From assembly GCF_000174815.1 (NCBI RefSeq), contig NZ_ACNN01000035.1:39393-103392 (forward strand): DNA of 64,000 nucleotides, in the 5' to 3' direction. Below the pieces are notes generated by a model. That model searched no databases. It was not told where the DNA came from and was given only the letters and a program-made list of their open reading frames with translations. The position numbers and the translations under genes were made by a program. This DNA is from Porphyromonas endodontalis ATCC 35406 (GTDB taxonomy: Bacteria; Bacteroidota; Bacteroidia; Bacteroidales; Porphyromonadaceae). Positions 16,549-25,965 of this stretch are shown in pieces (the stretch's first letter is position 1; each line of letters opens with the position of its first letter).

Positions 16549-17166
16549 ATGGCAAAAAAGTTTTACGTGGTGTGGGTCGGGAGGATCCCTGGCGTTTACG
16601 CCTCTTGGGGAGAGTGTAAAGAGCAAGTTGAGGGCTTCACCGGAGCAAAGTACAAGTCTTTCTCCACGGAGTTGGAGGCTCAGCGCGCCTATTCCGGCTC
16701 CCCGTTACCTTCTTCCTTGGGTGTGGCAGCAAAGGGCGGTAGGTCAGGGGCTGATTATCCCATATTCCCGAGCATTGCTGTGGATGGAGCCTCATCCGGA
16801 AATCCGGGAATGTGTGAGTACAGAGGGGTAAATGCGGATTCGCATGAAGTAATCTTTGCTTCTCAACAATTTTTCGGAACGAATAATATTGCCGAGTTTT
16901 TGGCTATCGTACACGCCATGGCACTTTGCCTCCAGCAAGGCGTACGTACACCTATTTATAGTGATAGCCGTACGGCTATGGCTTGGGTGCGGACTGGGAA
17001 ATGCAAGACCACTCTCAAACCGAGCGAGAAGAGTGCCTTTGCCCTCGATCTGATACGCCGAGCAGAAGCCTGGCTCGCCCAAAATCCCCCCGAAGTACGT
17101 GTGCCATTGCTCAAGTGGAAGACGGAGGTTTGGGGAGAGATCCCGGCAGATTATGGGCGCAAATAG
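16549..17166 (+). CDS. ribonuclease H1 with viroplasmin-type N-terminal domain
   Basis: A 205-residue RNase H1 that degrades RNA in RNA-DNA hybrids. The N-terminal 45-50 residues (KKFYVVWVGRIPGVYASWGECKEQVEGF) form the hybrid-binding domain also known from caulimovirus viroplasmin. The catalytic domain follows, with the acidic residues visible in VDGASSGNPG, NNIAEFLAI, SDSRTAM and EIPADYG (Asp-Glu-Asp-Asp). An unusual hydrophilic insertion is not seen, and the length is normal for Bacteroidetes. It lies between the TPR gene (5 bp) and the ATP-grasp-like gene (29 bp), probably in one operon. Confidence 0.94.
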   Translation: MAKKFYVVWVGRIPGVYASWGECKEQVEGFTGAKYKSFSTELEAQRAYSGSPLPSSLGVAAKGGRSGADYPIFPSIAVDGASSGNPGMCEYRGVNADSHEVIFASQQFFGTNNIAEFLAIVHAMALCLQQGVRTPIYSDSRTAMAWVRTGKCKTTLKPSEKSAFALDLIRRAEAWLAQNPPEVRVPLLKWKTEVWGEIPADYGRK

Positions 17167-17195
17167 AGGGCTTATTCCATCTTACTAGAGAGGTA

Positions 17196-18437
17196 ATGGC
17201 TGAGGTAATGCCCCCGAAAGAGGATAGAAAGAATCCCCCCTGTGGACAACTTTTTTACTTTAATTACGGTAATGAAGTTGCCCTAGCGCATCAGAGGAGT
17301 GTGAGCTATACGCCCCCTCGCATCGTTCGGCAGATGAGGCGCGACCTTGCCTATCTGCCTGCATGGATTGCTCCTAAACCCGAGCAGGATTGGGTTTGGT
17401 TGCCTTGTAATGCCCCTCGATTTTCAAAAGAAATGCCCTTCCCCCTTGCTCACGTTTTTGGGGCAGAAGAGGTGGAGTTGGGGAGAACGATTCATCACCC
17501 TTTGCACCTCTCCCTTTGGGGCCCGGAGCCTACCCTTCGTCCTCTCTTTTCGCATTTTCGCTCGGGTTTTCCTCTGTTGGATATCCCCGACTCGTACTCT
17601 CGTCCTTACCCTTCTGAGCTATACGATCGGAGTTTGTCAGTGGAGCTATTACAAGAGTTGCCTGTCCCCCCTAAAATTATACCCCGATTTTGTTATACCG
17701 ACGAGGAGCTGGAAGAGGCTTGTCTTGCATTGGCTCCTGGGGCTATTTTGGCAAAGCTCCCTTTTTCTTCTTCGGGGCGAGGGGTGCTACCTTACGTCTT
17801 GCCCCTGTCCCAAGAGAGCCGTCGTTCCCTCATGGCTCAGAGACAAAAAAATGGAGTAATCAGTTTAGAGCCGCTCCTTGATAAACTGGAAGATTGGGCT
17901 GCCGAGTACCAAATAGACGAAGAGGGGCAAGTGGATTTTATTGGCTTGTCACACTTTGTTACGGAAAAATGTCGATACCTATATAATGAAGTGTGTCATC
18001 CTCGGATCCTTTGGCAGAAGTTGGTTTCTGTAGTGGGAGAAAGGCTACTCGAAGAGGTAATAGCGATACATCGAGATTTTTTGCAGAGGAGAGTTGCCCC
18101 CCATTATCGAGGAGCTGTGGGGGTGGATATGCTCACCTATCGAGGGGTGCGTGGCGAGGTCTTGTTGCATCCTGCCGTCGAGGTCAATGTGCGCTCCACT
18201 ATGGGATTATTGGCACACCGGCTCTATGAGCGTTTGGGAATGCCTGAGGCTCGTTATCGTTTTCAAATAGCTTCGTTTGCTAAAAAAGGGGATGCTCTCG
18301 TATGGTCTCGAGCCTCGGAATTTGCGAATCCCCCTCGCTTTGATGCTGACGCAAAGCTGCTTAGAGGGATCCTTCCGCTCCACTCGATAGATGCTGATAC
18401 CCAATTTGTTGCTACTTTTAGCCTGCTTCACTCCTAG
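17196..18437 (+). CDS. ATP-grasp-like protein of unknown substrate
   Basis: A 413-residue soluble protein I cannot assign to a named enzyme. Fold clues: AILAKLPFSSSGRGV (about residues 187-201) looks like the lysine plus glycine-rich loop that closes over ATP in ATP-grasp ligases, and GAVGVDMLTYRG...AVEVNVRSTMGLLA (about 307-343) fits the late metal-binding Asp/Glu/Asn block with a conserved Arg. The N-terminal third (YGNEVALAHQRSVSYTPPRIV) has no known match for me. Starts at 17196 or 17208 are both possible; the open frame reaching back to 16983 overlaps RNase H. Placement right behind the RNase H gene suggests co-transcription only. Confidence 0.7.
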   Translation: MAEVMPPKEDRKNPPCGQLFYFNYGNEVALAHQRSVSYTPPRIVRQMRRDLAYLPAWIAPKPEQDWVWLPCNAPRFSKEMPFPLAHVFGAEEVELGRTIHHPLHLSLWGPEPTLRPLFSHFRSGFPLLDIPDSYSRPYPSELYDRSLSVELLQELPVPPKIIPRFCYTDEELEEACLALAPGAILAKLPFSSSGRGVLPYVLPLSQESRRSLMAQRQKNGVISLEPLLDKLEDWAAEYQIDEEGQVDFIGLSHFVTEKCRYLYNEVCHPRILWQKLVSVVGERLLEEVIAIHRDFLQRRVAPHYRGAVGVDMLTYRGVRGEVLLHPAVEVNVRSTMGLLAHRLYERLGMPEARYRFQIASFAKKGDALVWSRASEFANPPRFDADAKLLRGILPLHSIDADTQFVATFSLLHS

Positions 18438-18611
18438 TAATTAGGCTGATTTTAGAAGAAGTTTAGGCCTATATTTGAAATTAAATCACCTGCTTCTCCT
18501 ATAAATTTTACCCTAAAAACCGAGTTTGGAATACCTAGGTTCGCATTTGTTTCTTACCTTTGCGCTTTGAATAGGTAGCAATTAACGAAGAATAAAAGAT
18601 ATAGTACATAT

Positions 18612-20756
18612 ATGGCTACATTACAGAAGATTCGTAACCGAGCCGGCCTCCTGATTATCGTTATCGGGGTTGCCCTCCTCGCGTTTATTGTCGGAGACGG
18701 ATTGCGTTCAGGCGGAACCCTCTTCCAGATGAGTAACAACTATGCCCTCAAGATTGACGGTGAGAAAATCAAGGCAGAAGACTATCACCAACGGTTGCAA
18801 CAGCTGCAAGAGGCTGCCGAAGCTAATGGCAATCATCTTACAGATGAGCAGCGCATGCAACTCAATAATCAGCTTGCCGAAGAGTACATCCAAAGCATTG
18901 CTCTAGAGAAAGAGGCTGATGCCCTAGGTCTAAAGGTTACTCCTGAAGAATTGATCGCCCTTGTATTGGGTGATGGCGTTTCCCCCGCATACCAAGCGCA
19001 GCAGTTTATCTCGCAGTTGGGTATTAACCCTAGCGATCGCAATGCTGTGCAGACATTCCTTGAACAAATCTCTGACAATCAAATTGCCCAACTCCCTGCG
19101 GAGCAACAAGGGCAGATGCGAATGATCAAGAATAGTTGGGATGCTCTCCTTCGCTCGGTGCGCAATGAACGTTTGGGCTCTAAGTTCAATGCGATCATGA
19201 CTCGTAGCTATGCCATCAATAAGGTGGATGCACAATTCCTTTCGGATGTGCCTTCTCGCGATGTCGCTGTGGTGCGTACTCCTAGTACTATCCTTGCCGA
19301 CACTACAGTGCGTGCTACCGACGACGAGGTGCGTGAGTACTACAACAAGCGCCCTCGCATGTTTATCCAGAAGTATCCTTTTACACGTGTGGAGTATATC
19401 AACGTAGCTATTCGCCCCAGTGCCAAAGACTACTCAGATGCTTTGGCTTTGATGAATAAGACTCGTACAAGTCTGCTTGGCGCAAGCGATGCTAGCACGA
19501 TCACTCGTAATCACTCTGAGGCTTTTGCTCCTGAGTATTACATGTCCGGACAAGAACTTCGTGATATCCAATTGCCCTCTTCTCTCGTAGAGTTTATTGA
19601 GTCTTCTGAGGTGGGAGCCGTTAATACTCCTTCTATAGAAAATGATAGCTATTCCCTCGTAAAGGTGATGGCAAAGAAGTCTGCACCATCGGGCGTTCAA
19701 GCTCGTATCATTGTACTCGACTCTCTGAATGCTACTAAGGCAGACAGCATTGTTGGTGCTATCAATGGTGGAGCTGCTTTTGCTGATATGGCTATGCGTT
19801 ACTCCGCAGACCCTCAAACCAAGGCTCAAGGTGGTTATATCATCTTCCAAGATCGCATGGGGATGCCGGATACGACGCTCACAGAAGCTATGGCTACTAT
19901 GCAAAAACTTGACACCCTTTACAAGGTGCCTGTAGGGCGTGCTTTCACCTCTACGCTAGGGGCAACTAAGGTGATTATGCAGGTGGCTAAGGCAATGCCC
20001 GAAGCAACTAAGTACAAGATTGCTTATATCAACTTGCCTGTAACCTTCAGCGAAGGCACCTTTAGCGAAAAGTATTCTACTATCAACAATATCTTGGCTA
20101 GCGGCAAATCTTTTGACGAAATGGCTAAGGAAGCTGAGGCAAAGGGTCTCGAAGTTGTGCGTGATGCTCGTGTAGAACCCACCTCGATTAACCTTGCCAA
20201 TATTCCTTCGTCTCGCGAAGCTGTAAGCTGGCTCTTGAAGGCAAAGCCCGGCGAGGTAAATGAGAAAGTATTCCGTTGTGGAGATGCTAACCTCGTTGTT
20301 GCTACGGTAAAAGAGCAGGTGCCTGCAGGTACACAACCTTTTGAGGATGTGAAGGAAGACATTCGCGACTACCTAACAATGGAGAAGCGTGGTGATAAGC
20401 TCGCAACAGACTTGGAAGGAAAGAAATTTGCCGATCTAGATGGCTATGCCGTGGCTATGCAGGCTAGTGTAGATACCATCCCTAGTGTAAGTTTGGTAGC
20501 TCGTGGTTCTGTGACTCCTATGTTGAGTGCCCACGCTATGACTACGGCTATAAATACGATTTCTAAGCCATTCCGCTCAGGTACCGAGGTGATGGTAGTA
20601 AAGCCTCTCCGTGAGATTAAGACACCCGTAGGACAGTCTCAGGAGGCACAACTCCGTCAGCAACGCCGAGCTTTGGGTCAAGGTCTTGGTTATAGAGCTT
20701 TCCAACAGCTCATGCGTGATATGGATATTGTGGACAATCGCGCTAAGTTCTTCTAA
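18612..20756 (+). CDS. SurA/PpiD-like peptidyl-prolyl isomerase foldase
   Basis: A 714-residue protein anchored by one N-terminal membrane helix (GLLIIVIGVALLAFIVGDG, about residues 12-30) with the rest in the periplasm. The order matches PpiD: SurA_N-like helical region (about 40-230, NYALKIDGEKIKAEDYHQRL), a parvulin rotamase domain (about 355-450, with FADMAMRYSADPQTKAQGG), and a long C-terminal region. It should help fold outer-membrane and secreted proteins leaving the Sec translocon. A TACCTTTG box at 18555-18562 is likely the -7 element. A strong terminator follows at 20810. Whether the rotamase domain is catalytically active cannot be judged by eye. Confidence 0.9.
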   Translation: MATLQKIRNRAGLLIIVIGVALLAFIVGDGLRSGGTLFQMSNNYALKIDGEKIKAEDYHQRLQQLQEAAEANGNHLTDEQRMQLNNQLAEEYIQSIALEKEADALGLKVTPEELIALVLGDGVSPAYQAQQFISQLGINPSDRNAVQTFLEQISDNQIAQLPAEQQGQMRMIKNSWDALLRSVRNERLGSKFNAIMTRSYAINKVDAQFLSDVPSRDVAVVRTPSTILADTTVRATDDEVREYYNKRPRMFIQKYPFTRVEYINVAIRPSAKDYSDALALMNKTRTSLLGASDASTITRNHSEAFAPEYYMSGQELRDIQLPSSLVEFIESSEVGAVNTPSIENDSYSLVKVMAKKSAPSGVQARIIVLDSLNATKADSIVGAINGGAAFADMAMRYSADPQTKAQGGYIIFQDRMGMPDTTLTEAMATMQKLDTLYKVPVGRAFTSTLGATKVIMQVAKAMPEATKYKIAYINLPVTFSEGTFSEKYSTINNILASGKSFDEMAKEAEAKGLEVVRDARVEPTSINLANIPSSREAVSWLLKAKPGEVNEKVFRCGDANLVVATVKEQVPAGTQPFEDVKEDIRDYLTMEKRGDKLATDLEGKKFADLDGYAVAMQASVDTIPSVSLVARGSVTPMLSAHAMTTAINTISKPFRSGTEVMVVKPLREIKTPVGQSQEAQLRQQRRALGQGLGYRAFQQLMRDMDIVDNRAKFF

Positions 20757-20809
20757 GCTCAGAATAAGAAAAAATCTCTCTAGAGGGGATATCCCCCAGA
20801 GGTACTAAC

Positions 20810-20866
20810 AATCCGCTTCCGCAATGCCTTCTGACTAAGGGAAGGAGTGTGGGGGCGGATTCTTTT
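20810..20866 (+). terminator. terminator of the PpiD-like gene
   Basis: An 11-bp stem (20810-20820 with 20851-20861, two G-U pairs) with a structured loop, followed by CTTTTATC. It ends 12 bp before the next gene. Confidence 0.75.
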
Positions 20867-20878
20867 ATCTAGACCATC

Positions 20879-21376
20879 ATGACGAGAATAGGTATTCTCT
20901 CCGATACTCACGGTTATTGGGACGAGCGTTATGCGCATTATCTAGGAACATGCGAGGCTATTTTCCATTGTGGAGATATAGGTTCTCTTTTGCTTGCTGA
21001 GCGTTTGCAGGATATTGCCCCTCTCTATGCCGTCTATGGAAATATCGATGATAGCGACACTCGGCGCCAGTATCCCGAAACGCTTTCTGTAACGATAGAA
21101 AAAGCGCGTATTGCTCTCATTCACATCGGAGGCTATCCGGGGCGATATACAGCAGCAGCCAAAGAATTGATCTCTCGTACCCAGCCTCATCTGTTTCTTA
21201 GCGGTCATAGTCATATTCTCAAGGTGATGCCCGATCGAAAAAATAACCTCTTGCATATCAATCCTGGGGCAGCAGGGATACAGGGGTGGCAGCCTGTACG
21301 TACTTTGGTTCGCTTAGTGGTGGATGGGGAGCAGCTGCGCGATCTTGAGGTAATTGAGCTTTCCGGTTATCGTTAA
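20879..21376 (+). CDS. YfcE/MJ0936-type metallophosphoesterase
   Basis: A 165-residue calcineurin-like phosphoesterase of the small YfcE/MJ0936 class. The metal ligands are all present: LSDTHG near residue 8, FHCGDIGS near 30, YGNIDD near 57, and SGHSHILK near 110, with NPGAAG near 132. It is a cytoplasmic phosphodiesterase; natural substrates of this class are poorly known. It stands alone between the terminator of the PpiD-like gene and a 267-bp gap before tRNA-Met. That gap (21377-21643) holds only the tRNA promoter as far as I can see. Confidence 0.92.
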   Translation: MTRIGILSDTHGYWDERYAHYLGTCEAIFHCGDIGSLLLAERLQDIAPLYAVYGNIDDSDTRRQYPETLSVTIEKARIALIHIGGYPGRYTAAAKELISRTQPHLFLSGHSHILKVMPDRKNNLLHINPGAAGIQGWQPVRTLVRLVVDGEQLRDLEVIELSGYR

Positions 21377-21555
21377 TTCTCGCTTTAAGCAAGCCCTCTT
21401 TCTCCTGCCTGTTTCTTGCTAAGAGCGGAGGTCCTCTTCTCTTATTCTCCTTCACTGAGTAGGGTGTAGACTCTTATTTTCATTCAATGAGAGGGATGTT
21501 TTCTGCCAATGATGGTATATCCGATTTTATTAGGGATAGAAAATGCTTTTAGGTA

Positions 21556-21586
21556 TTGCAGGGAATGAAAATAAGTAGTACCTTTG
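21556..21586 (+). promoter_or_regulatory. promoter of tRNA-Met
   Basis: TTG at 21556-21558 and TACCTTTG at 21579-21586 with a 20-bp spacer, 57 bp upstream of the mature tRNA. Confidence 0.7.
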
Positions 21587-21643
21587 CACTGCTTTCTGAG
21601 AGAGTGACCTAAAGCGAAGGCCTCACCTCTCTCCAAAATAGAT

Positions 21644-21717
21644 GGCGAGATAGCTCAGCTGGTTAGAGCGCATGATTCATAATCATGAGGTCCCCGGTTC
21701 AATCCCGGGTCTCGCTA
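21644..21717 (+). tRNA. tRNA-Met (CAU)
   Basis: A 74-nt cloverleaf: acceptor stem GGCGAGA with TCTCGCT, anticodon loop TTCATAA, T loop TTCAATC, discriminator A. CCA is not encoded. The body matches elongator tRNA-Met of Bacteroidetes as I know it; Ile2 cannot be excluded formally. Confidence 0.93.
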
Positions 21718-21739
21718 CACGTTTCATAACACTTTTGGG

Positions 21740-21775
21740 GGCTTCCTTTTTTTGAGGGAGCCTCTTTTTCTTTTA
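21740..21775 (+). terminator. terminator of tRNA-Met
   Basis: A 7-bp stem (21740-21746 with 21756-21762, one G-U pair) followed by a T-rich tract. The gap 21776-22059 has no gene that I can support. Confidence 0.75.
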
Positions 21776-22059
21776 TCCGAAGGGGAGCAATCTATAGCAA
21801 CATCGCTAAGAAACGGAAGAGTGGAATACACGATCCTAAAACATATAGGGCATAGAATCCCCTACGAAGATGGAGAAGTCTTTATAAAAGGTCGCTGAGG
21901 GGCAAGGAAAGGGGGAGTAAGGTGTGTTTCTATCGTCCTCTTTGTACATTCAGAGGTACAGGGATTCTATTAAGGGAGGAGAGGAGGTGTTCATCCCATG
22001 GAGGCCTTTTTCGTATTATGTCATATCCTAGTTGAGGAGTGAGTCTCAGGATATAAGAA

Positions 22060-22094
22060 GCCCTGCCTAGCGAGTCTAACTCACGAGGCAGGGC
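22060..22094 (-). terminator. terminator of the cytochrome bd operon
   Basis: A perfect 9-bp G+C-rich stem (22060-22068 with 22086-22094) with an inner GAGT/ACTC pair, 27 bp past the cydB stop on the minus strand. The T-run on the leftward exit is weak (TTCTTATA). Confidence 0.65.
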
Positions 22095-22120
22095 GCAGCA
22101 ATTATATAGAAGAGGTAAAG

Positions 22121-23284
22121 TTAGTAAGTGTGATGGTTATCTTCAATCTCCTTACGAGTCATCTTTTTCTTGTCGATAGAGCGCCAAGCATAGAAGATAT
22201 AAGCGAGCACAAAGGGGATCAGTAGAGATACGATGCTCATCGCCTGCAGGGTGTAAGGGCTTGAAGAACTATTGCGTAGGGTTAGGGAGCTTTGCATATC
22301 GAAGAGGGAGGGATAGTAGGCCGTATTGTTCCAGCCTGCTACGAGGAGCAACCCAAGAACCGAAAGGACAACACCCACGCCTTCTACCCAAATTCCCTTG
22401 CGGAATGCAGGCTTAAAGAGGGTTAGTGCAATGCCTGCAAGTACAAGTACAACCCCTATCAAGAAAATAATAAGTACGATAGGCATAGCTAGGAAGTTAT
22501 GCAGGTACTTGTAATTTTCGAGGCTGATAACGCCCGTGGTTGGGTCTTCGGTATATCCCGTTGTCGTTACTAAGAATGCCACGTAAGCCACAAAGAACAC
22601 CACAAAGATGAGGGCGTTGGGTCGGAGCGCCTTCTTCGCTTTGGTTTGGAGTGCCTCATCATCAATATTGTTGATGAAGTAGAGAAGGGCAGTAGTGCGA
22701 GCTAAGAAAAGGACGGCAATACCTAGCACTAGATTCCAAGGATTGAGCACAGCCTCTAATCCGTGGAGCTGAATGCCATGATAGGGTTGCCATGCAGAGA
22801 TGGGGCCTGCAGCTTGAGTGAAATTATAGATCACCGATTTATCCACAAGGAAATTGCCTCCGGTAAATAGGGTTGACACCGCAGCCCCAAGCAATACAGG
22901 AGCCAAAATGCCATTAAGTACGAGGAAGGTATGAAAGGTCTTTTTGCCCCATACATTGCCATGCTTTGACTGGTATTCGTAGGATACTGCTTGGATGACA
23001 AAGCAGAAGAGTATGAGCATCCAAACCCAGTAAGCACCACCAAAGCTGGTGGAGTAGAAGAGGGGGAAGGAGGCAAAAAATGCCCCACCAAAGGTTACAA
23101 GGGTAGTAAGGGTAAACTCCCACTTGCGTCCTGAGGAGTTGATAATCATCTTCTGTAGCGTGACATCTTTTTGCCAGGGCCAAATGAATGTTTGCCCTCC
23201 CTGCACGAAAAGCAAGAATACAAGCAACGCCCCTAACAGCGAGACGAGTAGCCACCAATAGTGTTGAAAAAATGAATAGTCCAT
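22121..23284 (-). CDS. cydB: cytochrome bd quinol oxidase subunit II
   Basis: The 387-residue CydB subunit, an integral membrane protein with eight to nine predicted helices. The N-terminal region FLLFVQGGQTF carries the conserved Q-G-G-Q, and the hydrophobic segments repeat through to the basic C-terminus (WRSIDKKKMTRKEIEDNHHTY). With CydA it forms the high-affinity terminal oxidase that reduces oxygen to water from quinol; in anaerobes of this group it supports nanaerobic growth and oxygen removal. The gene starts 27 bp after the cydA stop, in one operon with DUF4492 and cydA. Confidence 0.95.
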   Translation of the reverse strand: MDYSFFQHYWWLLVSLLGALLVFLLFVQGGQTFIWPWQKDVTLQKMIINSSGRKWEFTLTTLVTFGGAFFASFPLFYSTSFGGAYWVWMLILFCFVIQAVSYEYQSKHGNVWGKKTFHTFLVLNGILAPVLLGAAVSTLFTGGNFLVDKSVIYNFTQAAGPISAWQPYHGIQLHGLEAVLNPWNLVLGIAVLFLARTTALLYFINNIDDEALQTKAKKALRPNALIFVVFFVAYVAFLVTTTGYTEDPTTGVISLENYKYLHNFLAMPIVLIIFLIGVVLVLAGIALTLFKPAFRKGIWVEGVGVVLSVLGLLLVAGWNNTAYYPSLFDMQSSLTLRNSSSSPYTLQAMSIVSLLIPFVLAYIFYAWRSIDKKKMTRKEIEDNHHTY

Positions 23285-23311
23285 AGTCTCTTTTCTTTTG
23301 CTTATAAGGGA

Positions 23312-24913
23312 TTACTTATTTGTTTCTTCGGAGGATGTACCCTGTTGTGCGGGACCCTCTTTTACCGATTTCACCATGATATTGATCTCTGCCACCAAGA
23401 GCACTGTAAAGAGTAGCGCAAAAAGGGCAAATGTGATCATTACACTTGAAGCCTCTATTGAGGATACCGCAGCTCGTACCGGGAGGATGTCTTGGATAGT
23501 CCAAGGCTGGCGTCCGAGTTCGGCTACAATCCATCCTGATTGGCTTGCAAGGTAAACAAGAGGGAGGCATACGATGGTTAGTATGTGGAACCAGCGCATC
23601 TTTCTATACTTCTCCGGCTTACGTGCAAAGATGGTAGCGATGAGAAGGACGAGAATGAAAAGGAGTCCACAACCTACCATTATACGGAACGAGTAATAGT
23701 TAATGGGGACATTGGGAATGAGTTCGCTGCGATCGTTGATGTGACCGTAGCCAAAGTAGGGGAAGTTCTCTTGGATGATCTTATTTTGAGCATCCATCTC
23801 CGACTGATTCCCTGCCTTCATAGCTTCGTGGTATTGGGTGAGGGCCGCAAGAGCTGTACGTCCACGCTCCATTTTTTCTTCAGCACTGAGGGCAATGGAG
23901 CCATCGGGGAGGTAATATCCACCATCAAGCAAATTGTTGATGCCGGGTACATAGCCATCGGGGGTGTGGGTGGCCATAAGAGATAGCATCTTAGGCACCT
24001 TTGTATTAAAGTAGAAAGCCTCTTCTCCCGGTGCAGGTACCTCTCTCTTGGGGATGCCAAATAGGCTAAGAGAAGCCCCTCCCTCAAGAGATTTTCCCTC
24101 CGGAGTGTTCATTCCTCCATTGTATAATCCCTCCATAGCGGCGAGCTTCATCGGTTGACGCTCAGCTACGTTTACAGCACTGGTATCGCCCGTGAAGGCC
24201 GTAAGAAGAGCTGCGATAAGTCCAAAGGGGGCAATTATGCGAGCATTGGCGAGAGCGAACTCATGGTGCTTTTTGTCCTTGCGAAGCATGTAGTAGGCAC
24301 ATACGGCAAGGGCAAATATAGAGCCGAGTAGCCAAGAAGAGGTAACTGTATGCCAGAACTTATTGATGGCAGTAGAGGAGAGAGCCACTGCCCAGAAGTC
24401 TGCCATTTCGCTGCGTACCGTTGCAGGATTGAAAATCACCCCTTGAGGATCTTGCATCCATGAGTTGGCGATAAGAATCCAAACAGCCGAGATGGTCGCC
24501 CCTATCACGGTGAGCCATGTGGAGGCGAGGTGAAAGCGAGGAGTCACTTTGTTCCAACCAAAGAACATGACGGCGATGAAGGTTGCTTCCATAAAGAAAG
24601 CCAAGATACCCTCAATTGCGAGGGGAGCCCCAAAGATGTCGCCTACGAGCCAACTATAGTTCGACCAATTGGTGCCGAACTCAAATTCTAGAATGATACC
24701 TGTGGCAACACCAATGGCAAAATTGATACCAAAGAGCTTTTGCCAAAATTGAGCCCAGTGCTTCCACTCCGGTTTGCGTGTGCGATAGTATTTTGTCTCG
24801 GCTAAAGACATGATAATACCTAGCCCCAGGGTGAGTGGCACAAAGAGCCAGTGATAGCAGGCCGTAAGGGCAAATTGCGCCCTCGACCAAGTGAGTAATG
24901 CTTCAATTTCCAT
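23312..24913 (-). CDS. cydA: cytochrome bd quinol oxidase subunit I
   Basis: The 533-residue heme-carrying subunit. The N-terminus has the conserved His in TACYHWLFVPLTLGLG (heme ligand, near residue 21) and GVATGIILEFEFGTNWSNY, and the C-terminal half holds the ELGRQPW motif. About nine membrane helices are visible. An extended periplasmic region around residues 250-390 (TPEGKSLEGGASLSLFG, YFNTKVPKMLSLMATH) forms the quinol-binding part and resembles other Bacteroidetes CydA proteins. It follows the DUF4492 gene by 47 bp and precedes cydB by 27 bp. Confidence 0.95.
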   Translation of the reverse strand: MEIEALLTWSRAQFALTACYHWLFVPLTLGLGIIMSLAETKYYRTRKPEWKHWAQFWQKLFGINFAIGVATGIILEFEFGTNWSNYSWLVGDIFGAPLAIEGILAFFMEATFIAVMFFGWNKVTPRFHLASTWLTVIGATISAVWILIANSWMQDPQGVIFNPATVRSEMADFWAVALSSTAINKFWHTVTSSWLLGSIFALAVCAYYMLRKDKKHHEFALANARIIAPFGLIAALLTAFTGDTSAVNVAERQPMKLAAMEGLYNGGMNTPEGKSLEGGASLSLFGIPKREVPAPGEEAFYFNTKVPKMLSLMATHTPDGYVPGINNLLDGGYYLPDGSIALSAEEKMERGRTALAALTQYHEAMKAGNQSEMDAQNKIIQENFPYFGYGHINDRSELIPNVPINYYSFRIMVGCGLLFILVLLIATIFARKPEKYRKMRWFHILTIVCLPLVYLASQSGWIVAELGRQPWTIQDILPVRAAVSSIEASSVMITFALFALLFTVLLVAEINIMVKSVKEGPAQQGTSSEETNK

Positions 24914-24960
24914 ATCGTGATTATTTTATTTCCTTCTCTTTCAATCTCTCTAAAGGAGAG

Positions 24961-25200
24961 CTATTTCTCATGGGTGATTTGCTCCATAACAAAGTTGGCT
25001 TGCTGCTCTTTATCTCCTTGCTGCCCCACAATGCGTGGGAAGAAAAAGGGGCGTAGGATGGCAAACATGATAAACAATTTGATAAGGGCGAGAGTCCACA
25101 AAACCTTAGAGGTGCGACTCATGGAGCGAAATCCATCATAGTAGAGATAAAAGGCTCTACGCCAAAAAGGAGCCTTCTTTGCATCTGTTTTACTACTCAT
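24961..25200 (-). CDS. DUF4492 small membrane protein of the cyd operon
   Basis: A 79-residue protein of the DUF4492 family, which lies just upstream of cydAB in many Bacteroidetes and epsilonproteobacteria. It has a basic N-terminal stretch (FWRRAFYLYYDGFRSM) and one hydrophobic helix (VLWTLALIKLFIMFAILRPFFF). It may be a small accessory subunit of cytochrome bd, analogous in role to CydX, but that is inference from position and size. A TACTTTTG box (complement of 25297-25304) is the likely promoter element of the operon. The rest of the gap to 25549 contains no supported gene. Confidence 0.85.
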   Translation of the reverse strand: MSSKTDAKKAPFWRRAFYLYYDGFRSMSRTSKVLWTLALIKLFIMFAILRPFFFPRIVGQQGDKEQQANFVMEQITHEK

Positions 25201-25549
25201 AGTCGTCTATGTGCTACGTTATTTCTATCCTATGCTTTCGCAAGGGTTGGATACGATTTTGTAATCGAATGCCGGTTTTGTCGGCTTCTTTTGGTGCAAA
25301 AGTAGGGCTTTTTTTTCTGGAATCTTGTTTTTGAACACTTATTGTGTGATATTATTATTGATTTGTATTTCCTGTGAGGAGGGTACACTTGACAATTGAG
25401 CAAGGGCGACTATAATAAAAACAAGTAGCTGAAAAGAGGGTTGAATGCCGGCTGAAAAAAGATGGAATACAGGCCTAAAAATAAAAATGTTTTGCCCAGA
25501 ATGGAGCTCCCGTTTTGGGTGATTTATTTTTCGTTTTTGGGCGGAAGAG

Positions 25550-25579
25550 TTGTACATCCAAAGTTTATTATTACCTTTG
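25550..25579 (+). promoter_or_regulatory. promoter of tRNA-Cys
   Basis: TTG at 25550-25552 and TACCTTTG at 25572-25579 with a 19-bp spacer, 49 bp upstream of the tRNA. Confidence 0.75.
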
Positions 25580-25628
25580 CACTACGAAACGGGGGAGATG
25601 CCTTGTATTCGTGCTCTCACGGAGAGAT

Positions 25629-25699
25629 GGTTCGTTAGCCAAGTGGTTAGGCACCGGTCTGCAAAACCGTCTACGGCGGTTCGATTCCGCCACGAACCT
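25629..25699 (+). tRNA. tRNA-Cys (GCA)
   Basis: A 71-nt cloverleaf: acceptor GGTTCGT with ACGAACC, anticodon loop CTGCAAA, T loop TTCGATT, discriminator T (U73, the cysteine identity base). CCA is not encoded. The gap to 25965 holds a TAACTTTG box at 25899-25906, probably for the next gene. Confidence 0.95.
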
Positions 25700-25965
25700 C
25701 ACTAAGAGGAGTACTGTGACATTCTGTAATGGAATGGCATTTGTGCTCCTTATTTTTTTATAAGAGATAAGGCCTGCTCTTCTTCTCCGCTCCTTCTCTA
25801 AGCCTACAGAAGGCACCCAATGTGCTTTTGGTATACTGAGAAAGTGGAAACAGAGAGGTTGGGGGCTATTTGTTGTGCAAGGTTATCGGAAAAAGCACTA
25901 ACTTTGCAGGGAATTTTTGACGAGCATCTAGATGCCCGTTTGCAACAAGACGCTAGAATAAAAGC

